In this document: one piece after another, positions 16,816 to 24,900 of the stretch | Layout: every line of letters starts with the position of its first letter | Position numbering within the stretch: position 1 is the first letter of the stretch | Source: Spirochaetaceae bacterium 4572_59 | Lineage (GTDB): Bacteria > Spirochaetota > Spirochaetia > DSM-2461 | Direction of reading: 5' to 3' | Assembly: GCA_002084805.1 (NCBI GenBank) | Contig: NBMC01000016.1 | Location: 1-34,138 of the forward strand | DNA: 34,138 nt | Program-made: the position numbers and the translations under genes | Notes under the pieces: generated by a model | Told to the model about the DNA's origin: nothing | What the model saw: the letters and a program-made list of their open reading frames with translations, nothing else | The model's database searches: none

Positions 16816-17520
16816 ATGGTAAAAACTGAACTGACAAATAAAAGCCCTCTGAGAAGCCTTGAAAAGGCTGTTGCCGGTGGCGTCGGAAAAGGAAATATCG
16901 CTGTTATTGCCTCCAAGAAGGGCATTGGGAAAACAGCTTGTCTGGTACATATTGCTACTGACAAATTGATGAGAAACAAGCATGTTATTCATGCTTCTTA
17001 CTCTAATAAAGTTGATCATATAGTAAACTGGTATGAAGATATCTTTAAAGAAATCTCTAAAAAGAGAGATCTTGAAGCTGTTATGGCGGTTCATGAAGAA
17101 ATCATTCAAAACCGGGTAATCATGAACTTCAGCCAGGACGGTGTTTCTGTTGATCAGGTTCTGGTCAGTATTAAGGCTATGATGGACAATGGTCAGCGCG
17201 GTACTGATGCTGTTATTGTTGATGGATACGATTTTACTAAGGGGCACGATGGTGATATTGAAAAGTTCAAAGCCTTTGCTGTAGAATCAAATATAGAACT
17301 GTGGTTCAGCGATTCCTACCCTGAGGGTGAGGATTATACGGACGACAGGGGTATACCCAAAAATTTATCTAAATTCATCGATCTTGTTTCTGTTATAGTG
17401 ACACTTAGAGCTGAAGACGGCTTTATGATTCTGAAACTGGTGAAGGGCCATGATAAAATTGTATCTGAAGACCTTGCATTGAAGTTGGATCCTAAGACAT
17501 TACTTATAGCCGAAATGTAA
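16816..17520 (+). CDS. P-loop ATPase of unknown function, in the EF-G operon
   Basis: A 234-residue protein with a RecA/KaiC-like layout: Walker A-type SKKGIGKT at 33-40 (Ser where Ala/Gly is usual), a strand-helix-strand region with SYSNKVDHIVNWYEDIF at about 60-76, and Walker B-like AVIVDG around residues 131-136. The C-terminal part (IVTLRAEDGFMILKLVKGH) resembles the last beta strands of a RecA-fold ATPase such as DnaB or RadA. No DNA-binding or transmembrane segment is visible. AAGGAG at 16802-16807 is 8 nt before the ATG. It lies 15 nt after the EF-G gene and ahead of a strong terminator, so the two form one transcript. A link to translation is inference from position only. Confidence 0.75.
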   Translation: MVKTELTNKSPLRSLEKAVAGGVGKGNIAVIASKKGIGKTACLVHIATDKLMRNKHVIHASYSNKVDHIVNWYEDIFKEISKKRDLEAVMAVHEEIIQNRVIMNFSQDGVSVDQVLVSIKAMMDNGQRGTDAVIVDGYDFTKGHDGDIEKFKAFAVESNIELWFSDSYPEGEDYTDDRGIPKNLSKFIDLVSVIVTLRAEDGFMILKLVKGHDKIVSEDLALKLDPKTLLIAEM

Positions 17521-17545
17521 TTCAACATCGCTAATAAGCTAGTTA

Positions 17546-17576
17546 GGACTGCTCCGTCAGGGAGTAGTCCTTTTTT
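17546..17576 (+). terminator. Rho-independent terminator of the EF-G operon
   Basis: A 10-bp stem (17546-17555 with 17561-17570, one G-T pair) with loop GTCAG, followed directly by six T residues. It lies 26 nt after the stop of the P-loop ATPase gene. Confidence 0.93.
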
Positions 17577-17620
17577 AATTTACGGCTATGTGCTACTCTT
17601 TACGGGGGAACTTTTAACGG

Positions 17621-18115
17621 GTGAGAAAGGATAGTTACTATACACTGGAATTCCAGTTTGATAAAAGCTCTGAGGGCTTGGACCATCTCTTTCCGTCTAT
17701 TGAGCTATTGATACGTTCTCTTGAGAATGTTGACAGGTATCTTGTTTCTGAAGTCGGTTACGATCTCAGCTACAAACGATTCCTTAAAAATATTGGTGAA
17801 GACTCTTTTACATTCTCTATCAGGGTCAGGCTATTTCAGCCCGATCAAATCGCCCTTGGGCAGGATTTTCCTTTTGAGGATGTTCAGAAATGGATGGAAG
17901 AGGGACGTCATCTCTTAGTTCACAGGGCAAATGATGATGACGATGAATTGTCCGATGCTGTGTCTCTGAGAATGGCCCTGGAGGCTCTTGTCCGCTCCTA
18001 TGGGCTGGATCATAGCATTCTATATAGTACTATGACAGGTAATGATTTGCAGGCCCTTTCGGATGATCTTAATAATGCCGTTTCCTTTCTGGGAGGAAGG
18101 GCTCTGATCAGTTAG
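17621..18115 (+). CDS. Hypothetical protein, 164 residues
   Basis: I do not recognise this protein. It starts at GTG 17621 with a GGGGGAA about 11-14 nt upstream. It is soluble and acidic, with a beta-rich first half (YYTLEFQFD, DSFTFSIRVRLF) and a helical second half, and a run of acidic residues (NDDDDE) near residue 110. There is no signal peptide or membrane segment. It comes after the EF-G operon terminator, so it has its own transcript. Its 3' end overlaps the convergent 58-residue gene by 8 bp. Codon use and composition look like the neighbours. Confidence 0.65.
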   Translation: MRKDSYYTLEFQFDKSSEGLDHLFPSIELLIRSLENVDRYLVSEVGYDLSYKRFLKNIGEDSFTFSIRVRLFQPDQIALGQDFPFEDVQKWMEEGRHLLVHRANDDDDELSDAVSLRMALEALVRSYGLDHSILYSTMTGNDLQALSDDLNNAVSFLGGRALIS

Positions 18116-18284
18116 CATTGATGGCTGTAGAAATTGACGTAATGGCGTCTTTAATCTGATCATTTTTCATACTTAATTCTTTCAAAGACCCCTCTATCCG
18201 CTTGGTCCCCGTCTCGGAGCGGAGTTTTCTGAGTTCTTTTTCTATCTGATCAATTTCATTTCTTATCCTTTCATATCTGTTCAT
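18108..18284 (-). CDS. Small coiled-coil protein, 58 residues
   Basis: A minus-strand frame of 58 codons plus TGA, starting MNRYERIRNEIDQIEKELRK and ending STAINAN. It is strongly helical with heptad-like spacing of I and L (IDQIEKELRKLR), so a short coiled coil is likely. The support for a real gene is the ribosome site AGGAG on the minus strand about 9 nt before the ATG and the protein-like composition. It is convergent with, and overlaps the end of, the 164-residue gene. No family recognised. Confidence 0.6.
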   Translation of the reverse strand: MNRYERIRNEIDQIEKELRKLRSETGTKRIEGSLKELSMKNDQIKDAITSISTAINAN

Positions 18285-18401
18285 TTGTTACGCTCCTCTT
18301 TCAAATATCGGAGTATCATAAGATTTATTGAGGTTTCTCTGGAAATTCATGGCCATTCTGATTATTATAAATGTCATAAATCCTTTTGAAAGGAGGCTTT
18401 T

Positions 18402-18596
18402 GTGTCTATCCTTGATGACGAAGATGATTTTGAAGAAAAGACCGTATCCCTGGATGATCTGGAACCTGATCAAGATAAAGGTGAGGATGATTCCGACTGG
18501 GGTGATGAGTATGACGATATGGACTCTGAATCCTGGGGCCGTCAGTATGGTGACTCTGATGAGGTGCTGGAAGGCGATCCTTGGGATCTGAGCTGA
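18402..18596 (+). CDS. Highly acidic small protein, 64 residues
   Basis: Begins at GTG 18402 behind a near-perfect Shine-Dalgarno AAAGGAGG (18389-18396) at 5-nt spacing. Of 64 residues 28 are D or E and only three are K or R, with several aromatic residues (W, Y) scattered among them. No structured domain is apparent; it may be disordered. Extreme acidity is seen in DNA mimics, anti-sigma or anti-toxin-like factors and chaperone tails, but nothing decides between these. The TGA stop overlaps the ATG of the leucine-rich-repeat gene (TGATG), so the pair is translationally coupled. Confidence 0.7.
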   Translation: MSILDDEDDFEEKTVSLDDLEPDQDKGEDDSDWGDEYDDMDSESWGRQYGDSDEVLEGDPWDLS

Positions 18597-19414
18597 TGCA
18601 ATCTTCCCTTCGCGGGGTTGATCAGAGTGCTGCCTATGCCCTGAAGCAATGCTTATATTCTGGTCCTTATGAAAAAATCGATTCGCTTCTCGCCCTGCTC
18701 AGTCTTGAGCAGGGCGAGGTATTTTCTATACTACTAAAACAGACTAAACTCTTTTCGGACGGAACCGTTGGGATTCCATCTTTTTTTAGAGATTGTGAGG
18801 GGAAGCTATCTTCTTATTCTGAATATTCCTTTTGGACCACCCTCTCTTTGATTAAGGAGAAACCTCTCTGGTTTTATGCTGTAGAGCAGATCAATTTCAA
18901 TGGATCTGCCCAGGGAGAATCCTTCAGACTGCCGACATGCTGTAAAAACTGTCCTTCCCTGAAAACTCTGTCTCTCAAGGGTTGTTATCTTTTGGAAATC
19001 CCCGAGCCTGTATTGAATCTTAAGAAACTCAGATCTCTGGATATCAGTTGTAACAGTATAAAATCTGTTCCTTCAGGGATAGGCAGACTCCGCCAATTGG
19101 TGTACTTTAATGCTGCGGAAAATGATCTGGAACAACTAGCCCCGCAGATGGGACTGCTGAAAAAAATGAAGGTATTGAACCTTTCCGGAAACTGTCTGAA
19201 TTCAATCGGATTTTCTTTTGATAAGCTAAGTCGTTTGAATGAATTGAACCTCTCCGGGAACTGCCTTTTTGCAGTGCCAGAGGGTTTGCAGTCTCTGACT
19301 CAGCTTGAGAAGGTGGATCTGTCATTTAATGAGCTGTCGGCTTGTGAAGAGGCAGCCTGGGAATCCAGTCATTTTTCTCTTATCAAAAATTATCAGTGGC
19401 ATTTTACTTTTTAA
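18596..19414 (+). CDS. Leucine-rich-repeat protein
   Basis: From ATG 18596 the protein has 272 residues. The first ~110 residues are helical with no recognised domain and no signal peptide. From about residue 110 there are five to six bacterial-type LRRs, e.g. LKKLRSLDISCNSIKSVP, MKVLNLSGNCLNSI and LNELNLSGNCLFAVP, each with the LxxLxLxxNxL core. LRRs form a curved protein-binding surface. The frame also opens at TTG 18581, but the TGATG overlap with the acidic gene favours 18596. Lack of a signal peptide suggests a cytoplasmic partner, possibly the acidic protein. Role unknown. Confidence 0.78.
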   Translation: MQSSLRGVDQSAAYALKQCLYSGPYEKIDSLLALLSLEQGEVFSILLKQTKLFSDGTVGIPSFFRDCEGKLSSYSEYSFWTTLSLIKEKPLWFYAVEQINFNGSAQGESFRLPTCCKNCPSLKTLSLKGCYLLEIPEPVLNLKKLRSLDISCNSIKSVPSGIGRLRQLVYFNAAENDLEQLAPQMGLLKKMKVLNLSGNCLNSIGFSFDKLSRLNELNLSGNCLFAVPEGLQSLTQLEKVDLSFNELSACEEAAWESSHFSLIKNYQWHFTF

Positions 19415-19446
19415 TACCTTGATAATAGTTTCTGGAGCTGAATAAT

Positions 19447-20244
19447 ATGCTGGATTTGTCATTTTTTGAATTTTATGAAACAGCTGATGACATTAAACTC
19501 TCGTCACTACGTTTTTTTCTGGGAAGACGTCTTTCCCTCTATCTCTATATCTTTAAAATTCTACGGCGTAGCAGAACTCTTTCTCTAAGGGGCATATTTT
19601 CAGACCGCTTATTCTGGGATGCCTCTGACAAGATGAGAGAAGCCATAGAACTTCATGGTGGTAAGTTCCACATCAGCGGTTTACAGAACCTGCAGACCCA
19701 AGGACCTTTTGTTGTGGTTGTCAATCATATGGGGGTTGTGGAAACACAGTTGATGCCCTGGATTATCGGTTGTTATTCACCCCTTTCCATGGTAATGAAA
19801 GATAGTTTATACAAGTCCTGGTTCTTTGGCCCTATTGCCGAGGCCACAAAGAGTATCGCCGTTTCTCGACAGAATTTGAGAGCGGATATTGATGTCATTA
19901 TGAAAGATGGTGTGAAATATCTCTCTAAGGGACGTTCTATTGTTCTATTTCCCGAAGGGACCAGAAAGGATTACTTCTGTCGGAAAGAATTTAACTCTCT
20001 GGGAGAAAAACTGGCTGTAAGAGCTGGTGTTAAGATTGTTCCTGTTGCTGTGAAAACTGATTTTCTGGAAGCTGGTAAGGTGAACTCCTATTTGGGGCCC
20101 ATAATTCCGGAAAGAACAATTAAAATCTCCATTGGCGAGCCTGTTGCTGTTGAAGGACGGGGCAGGAAAGAGCATGAGCAAGTCCTGGATTTTATTGAGA
20201 CAAAGATGAAAGAATGGGGCGTGCCAGTAAAGGAGAATTCATGA
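19447..20244 (+). CDS. PlsC-family 1-acyl-glycerol-phosphate acyltransferase
   Basis: A membrane-associated acyltransferase of the PlsC/LPLAT fold, probably acylating lysophosphatidic acid or a related lipid at the inner membrane. The 265 residues contain the catalytic block NHMGVVE (H94, with E99 in place of the usual D of the HX4D motif), FPEGTR at 168-173 and a later VPVAV strand. Start ATG 19447 has GGAG about 10 nt upstream. Its TGA overlaps the ATG of the carbonic-anhydrase-like gene, suggesting coupling. The HX4E variant is tolerated in some family members but could alter substrate. I do not assign plsC as such because paralogues are common. Confidence 0.85.
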   Translation: MLDLSFFEFYETADDIKLSSLRFFLGRRLSLYLYIFKILRRSRTLSLRGIFSDRLFWDASDKMREAIELHGGKFHISGLQNLQTQGPFVVVVNHMGVVETQLMPWIIGCYSPLSMVMKDSLYKSWFFGPIAEATKSIAVSRQNLRADIDVIMKDGVKYLSKGRSIVLFPEGTRKDYFCRKEFNSLGEKLAVRAGVKIVPVAVKTDFLEAGKVNSYLGPIIPERTIKISIGEPVAVEGRGRKEHEQVLDFIETKMKEWGVPVKENS

Positions 20245-20777
20245 TTTATAAACTGAATGGGAAAGTTCCGAAAATTTCCGGAAAGGTCGGATTTATTGCG
20301 GCTTCTGCAGATATTATCGGAGATGTTTCTCTGGATGAAGGTGTAAGCATCTGGTTTAATGCTGTTCTGCGGGGAGATCTGGATGAGATCCGGATTGGAG
20401 AAAACAGTAATATTCAGGATTGTGCTGTCGTTCATACTGATAAGGGTTATTCCTGTCAGGTCGGGAAAGCTGTCACTGTAGGACACGGTGCTGTGCTCCA
20501 TGGTTGCAAAATAGGGGATAACTGTTTAGTCGGTATGAATTCGGTTGTATTGAATGGCGCGGAAATTGGAGATAATTGTCTCATCGGAGCAAACAGCCTG
20601 GTTTCTCAGGGGGCAAAGATTCCTTCAGGATCTTTGCTTCTTGGTTCTCCGGCTAAAGTTGTTAAAGAATTGAAACCTTCTATGATTGAGGCTATTCAAA
20701 GCAATGGGATGTCCTATGTAAATAATAGTTCGAATTATCTGGACACATTGAAAGAGGCAAAAGAATTATTGGAATAG
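20241..20777 (+). CDS. Gamma-carbonic-anhydrase-like hexapeptide-repeat protein (YrdA/PaaY family)
   Basis: A left-handed beta-helix protein of 178 residues with hexapeptide repeats (DIIGDVSLDEG, IGDNCLVGMNSVV, IGDNCLIGANSLV). Three His at 65, 82 and 87 (VVH and GHGAVLHG) match the zinc ligands of gamma-class carbonic anhydrases. The family may hydrate CO2 or act on CoA compounds; activity often cannot be told from sequence. The frame extends upstream to 20214, but AGGAG (20231-20235) is 5 nt before ATG 20241, which overlaps the PlsC stop as ATGA, so 20241 is the start. Its 3' end overlaps the convergent short gene by 43 bp. Confidence 0.88.
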   Translation: MIYKLNGKVPKISGKVGFIAASADIIGDVSLDEGVSIWFNAVLRGDLDEIRIGENSNIQDCAVVHTDKGYSCQVGKAVTVGHGAVLHGCKIGDNCLVGMNSVVLNGAEIGDNCLIGANSLVSQGAKIPSGSLLLGSPAKVVKELKPSMIEAIQSNGMSYVNNSSNYLDTLKEAKELLE

Positions 20778-20917
20778 TTTTTTCTATTATTCAGGCTCTC
20801 TTGGTCCTGCTGCTTTTCCATGGCAGCCAGGTCCAGTAGCTTCTCCATATTTTCAACGGATGAGCTAAGTAAAAGTTTTCCTTCATAAATGTAAAAATAT
20901 TCAAAATTGTAACGCAT
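20735..20917 (-). CDS. Possible small protein, 60 residues
   Basis: A minus-strand frame starting MRYNFEYFYIYEGK and continuing with an acidic helical stretch (SSVENMEKLLDLAAMEK). It has no Shine-Dalgarno, but TATAAT (20929-20924) lies 6 nt before its ATG, like the leaderless-type arrangement seen elsewhere here; a -35 is lacking. Forty-three bases overlap the end of the carbonic-anhydrase-like gene on the other strand. No family recognised. It may be a chance frame. Confidence 0.4.
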   Translation of the reverse strand: MRYNFEYFYIYEGKLLLSSSVENMEKLLDLAAMEKQQDQESLNNRKNYSNNSFASFNVSR

Positions 20918-21006
20918 ATTAACATTATAGTTCTATTTTTTGAACTTCCCTCCGAAAACATATGTTTTTTTATGAATTTCTTTAATATGCTGTAAAGTCC
21001 CGGGCT

Positions 21007-21370
21007 TGTGGAAAACTTGTTTATAAAATTGAATTAAACGGGCTTAGATCAAATTTATTCTTTTTTCTCCTGTGGATAAGTTGGGGGAAAAATTTTATAG
21101 ATGTGTATAACAAGCTGGAGATTTCACGGTATTGAGAGTGAAATCCTCTGTAAATACTTGGGTTCTATCCTTTTCCATTCATATATAAGTGATAAATCAG
21201 GTAAAATCAGAGTGTTTTCCGAAAAATGCAGGAATTAACCGATTTAAAAGACTACTTTTACAATTACCACCAGGTTGTGGATAAATTGTGGATTAAAATT
21301 TTATAACCATGTATTTGAGGGCTTTTATAACTTTTATTCAGGAAGAAGTCTGTGGATAACCCGTGAATAA
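21007..21370 (+). other. Cluster of DnaA boxes in an AT-rich intergenic region
   Basis: Three perfect boxes TGTGGATAA (21071-21079, 21276-21284, 21351-21359) and three with one mismatch (TGTGGAAAA 21007-21015, TGTGTATAA 21102-21110, TGTGGATTA 21287-21295) all point the same way. A weaker CGTGAATAA is at 21362-21370. Two boxes start 11 bp apart, about one helical turn. AAAATTTTATA occurs twice (21089-21099 and 21295-21305), each near a box, like AT-rich unwinding elements. The flanks are a short minus-strand frame and a plus-strand membrane protein gene; dnaA and dnaN are not in the window. It may be an origin, a DnaA-titrating or reactivating site, or a DnaA-controlled promoter for the recCBD unit. 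Confidence 0.8.
21117..21148. repeat. Inverted repeat inside the DnaA-box region
   Basis: GATTTCAC (21120-21127) and GTGAAATC (21138-21145) are perfect 8-bp inverted arms around a 10-nt spacer, with weaker pairing extending outward. No T-run follows, so a protein-binding site is more likely than a terminator. Confidence 0.5.
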
Positions 21371-21380
21371 TGAATTGCGC

Positions 21381-21409
21381 TTGATGGCTTTTCCATGCTA
21401 TTTTATAGA
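21381..21409 (+). promoter_or_regulatory. Promoter ahead of the membrane protein/recCBD unit
   Basis: TTGATG at 21381-21386 and TATAGA at 21404-21409 are 17 nt apart. A start near 21416 lies ahead of the AGGAG at 21426-21430, supporting the start codon at 21437. The nearest perfect DnaA box ends 22 bp upstream of the -35. Confidence 0.45.
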
Positions 21410-21436
21410 CCTAATACTAATTCTCAGGAGATATTA

Positions 21437-21883
21437 ATGAGACGGCAAAATTCCGGTATGACTTCTATATTCTTCTTACAGCTTGCGGTTGCACTTTTTT
21501 TTCTAATTCTGGGACTTCAGGGGATCATGTATTCCGTTTCTCAGAATACTGGCTTTGCCAGGGAGGTCGCACAGTTCTTTAATTCTGAGTATCCTGCGGT
21601 TCATAATATGGAGCTGATTTTCGGTATTTTCAGTATGGTTGCGGGTATTCTGCTTCTGCTGGGGCTTTTTCGATTTGGAGATTCCCGTCTTGTCACAGTC
21701 TCTTCGGTACTGATTTTTATATTCTGGCTGGTTCGCCTTGTTATGATGCGTTTTATGACAGAGCTTGTTATTTCCAATGGAAATATTTCCTTTCAGCCTG
21801 ATCTTTCCGAATGGCTTCTGAATGTCTCCAGAGATACAATTATCCTGTGTTCTATCTGGACCCTGGCCCGGCGGGTAAGGTAA
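21437..21883 (+). CDS. Small integral membrane protein
   Basis: A 148-residue protein with about four hydrophobic segments (around residues 10-30, 60-80, 85-105 and 130-145), separated by short polar loops, and a basic C-terminus (ARRVR). The frame opens at an earlier ATG (21395), but AGGAG at 21426-21430 with 6-nt spacing marks ATG 21437. I do not recognise the family. It is 24 nt upstream of recC, so it probably leads the same transcript, though no functional link with recombination is evident. Confidence 0.75.
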   Translation: MRRQNSGMTSIFFLQLAVALFFLILGLQGIMYSVSQNTGFAREVAQFFNSEYPAVHNMELIFGIFSMVAGILLLLGLFRFGDSRLVTVSSVLIFIFWLVRLVMMRFMTELVISNGNISFQPDLSEWLLNVSRDTIILCSIWTLARRVR

Positions 21884-21907
21884 GCAATCATAGACAGCCC
21901 CAACAAT

Positions 21908-24900
21908 TTGTCCGCTTATCATATCTATCAGAGTAATTCTCTTGCCGGTCTGGTTGAGGAATATTCCGATTTTCTGACCCCATCCAGCCTGTTCGACGAT
22001 TCTTTATGTCTGATTGTGCAAAACAGAAATATGGGTGAATGGCTGAAGCTTAAGCTTGCCGCACATCGAGGGGTCAGTGCGGATTTCAACTATGTTATGC
22101 CAGAGAATGCTCTGCGGGATTTCTGCAGCGGCTACTCCTCCGCCCGTAAACTCATAGGGGAGGAAGGAGGGGGTAAACCTGTTCTCTTTCTGGATAATCT
22201 GAAACTTATCCTCTTTAAAACCCTTGAGAATCTTCAGGATCCTAAACACGGTGCTGATCCGGTTTTTCAGGAACTCTTCAGATATGTAGGGGCCGCCGAC
22301 CCCGCTGAGGAGAAGGATATTCCTCCCGTCAGGTCTGCACGGCTGTACGAGTTGGCCGACAGCATTGCCGGTCTCTTCTATCATTACGGTATGAACTGCC
22401 GGGATCTCATTACTCCCTGGGAACGGGGGGATTCCTTTCCGGATATGCCAGTACATCTGAAAAAGCATGAAGTTTGGCAGAAAAAACTCTGGAATATCCT
22501 GTTTCATCCCGGACAGCCCTATCTGCATCTCAGTCAGCTCCTGTCAGAAGCTATGCAGGCGGGAGACTCTTATGATGGCAGGATAAAACGGGTTGTTCTT
22601 TTCGGTTCGTCCTTTCTGGGTGATACGGGTCTGAACTTTTTTTATCATCTTTCCAGGGATATTCGTGTTGATCATTTTATTCTATCTCCATCTTCTGTCT
22701 ATTCAAACTGGAACGGAGAGGTTCAGAATGCTCTATTGAGCAGCTGGAGCACCCTTATAGGCGGTTTTGCCACTCTTTCCGGGACGTTCGAAAATGCAAG
22801 TCATCAGAATGAATACAGTCATGCTCCGGGGAACTCTCTTCTGGCTTCCCTTCAAAATGATATTCTGGATAACAGGCAGATTACGGATAAAACAGCTGTT
22901 ACCGGGGATGACAGATCTCTTCAAATCCATACCTTTACCTCCTGCTGGCGGGAAATCGAGGTTCTGAAGGATCTGATTCTGGATGCTTTAAACCGGGATA
23001 ACTCTCTGAAGCTTACGGATATCTGTATACTGGCTCCTGATATCAACGAGTATGCCCCTTTCTTCGAGGCTCTGTTTCCGGTCTATGGTGATATTGCTCC
23101 CCCGCGGGATCATCTTCCCTATAATATTGTTGATCTGGCAGGATCTGAGGATTCCCCCTATATACAGGGATTTCTCCACTTATTTACTCTTCCGGGAGAA
23201 CGGTTCAGCCGCCGGGACCTGTTTCTTCTTTTTGACAATCCCTGTTTTTGTGATACCTTCCAAATCAATAGACAGGAGCGTGATTTCTGGCTGGACCTTT
23301 GCGAAGAACTGAATATTAAATGGGGACTGAACAAAAGTCATAAGCAGAGCTTTTATGGTGAAGCCAGTGATTTTAACTCCTGGGAAGAGGGCTTCAGGCG
23401 GCTTCTGGATGGGTTTTTTCTGGAGGAAGAGGATGATGAGGGCCTGCCCCGGGGACTGTCTGATGAAACGGGAAATCAAAGTGCCGGTAAACTGATTGCA
23501 CTGACAGAGAATCTTTTTAATGATCTCTATGAACTGAACAGGATCTCCCTCCCCCTCAAACAATGGATACTCCTAGCCGAGGCGATGATGGAAAGTTATA
23601 TCTCCGTTAGGGAAGGAAACCGTCAGGATCAGAAAGATCGCTGGCGATTAAAGGGAACTTTTCGGGATCTTCTGACTCTGTCGGAAGATTCCGTCATGCC
23701 TGCGACTGTTTCGGATGATCTGGATTTTACGGTCTTCAGAATTCTTTTAACAGAGTTTATCAGTAAATCTGGAGGAGAGCGTGGTCGTTATCTGACCCAG
23801 GGAATTACCTGTTCTTCCCTCAAACCACTCCGAGCTATTCCTTTTAGACGGGTTTATGTACTGGGCCTGAACGAAAGTTCTTTTCCAGGTGAGGACATTC
23901 AGCTGAGCTTTGACTTGAGGGAAGTTGTTCAACAGACAATTGATCTTTCAAGACGGGGGAGTGATAAGTATGCCTTCCTGGAGACGCTCCTGTCTACAGA
24001 AGACGCTTTGACTCTTTTCTATAATGATCGTGATCCCGTAAGGGGAGAGACCCTGCAGCCCTCCATTATGATCAGTGAGCTGATGGAGTATCTGAATCTG
24101 AACTACTCCTTTCCCGGAGATGTTCCCGCTGAGGAATATCTTATTCACAGAGAGTCTATACACGATTATGATGTGCGCTACTATAATGGCGAGGCTGGTT
24201 TCTACTCCTTTAACAGGCCTGCGTTGAAGAGTGCATCCATTGCGGTTCATCCTGTTACGGAAGAGCCGCTGTCTATGGACTTGAGTCAGGACGAAGGAAC
24301 GATACAGGATTTACTGACAATTCGTGATCTGGAGCAGTTCCTGAAAAATCCTGCCTCCTACTATTTCAGAAAATCTCTGGCGGTGTATCTGGAAGAGGAG
24401 GAGAACCGGGAAGAGGATAGTCAGGAGAACTGGGAGTCGGACTTTCTGGACCGCTACCGCTATCTCTACAACTCTCTGGATGATCCCGGATCGCTGTGTA
24501 ATACATCATCATTAAAGAGTTTTCTGGAGGATCAGCAGAAACGGGGAATCCTTCCTGATTCCCAGCTGATTTTTCTGGAAGAGGATTTTTATACAAGACG
24601 TCTGGAAGAGATGGGGAAACAACTGGAAGAGAAGGGTCTGCAAAATGGCCTGCCTTCCGCTCGTGACTATCTGATTGCTCCCGAAGAGGCCGCCGGACTG
24701 AGTTTTCGGGATGAAGGGCTACACCCCTCTGTTCTTGTTCCACGCCTTGTTCTGGATCTGGATAATGGAAGATCTGTCCGTCTTTCGGGGATTCTTGAAG
24801 AGTTAAGTCCCCTTCCGGAAGGACAGAAGCTGTGGGGAACCATGGAGTATTGTGAGTCGGGAAAACCTTCTGTGCGGCACTATCTTAAATCCTTCCTGAA

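Noticed and set aside
16345-17247. 300-residue minus-strand frame antisense to EF-G and the ATPase
   Set aside because: It lies across two well-supported plus-strand genes, has no recognisable motif, and its composition is that of a reverse-strand shadow.
20918-21394. Calling the DnaA-box region the chromosomal origin outright
   Set aside because: dnaA/dnaN are not in the window, and most genes on both sides, including EF-G and recCBD, run in the same direction, which does not fit a bidirectional origin at this point.
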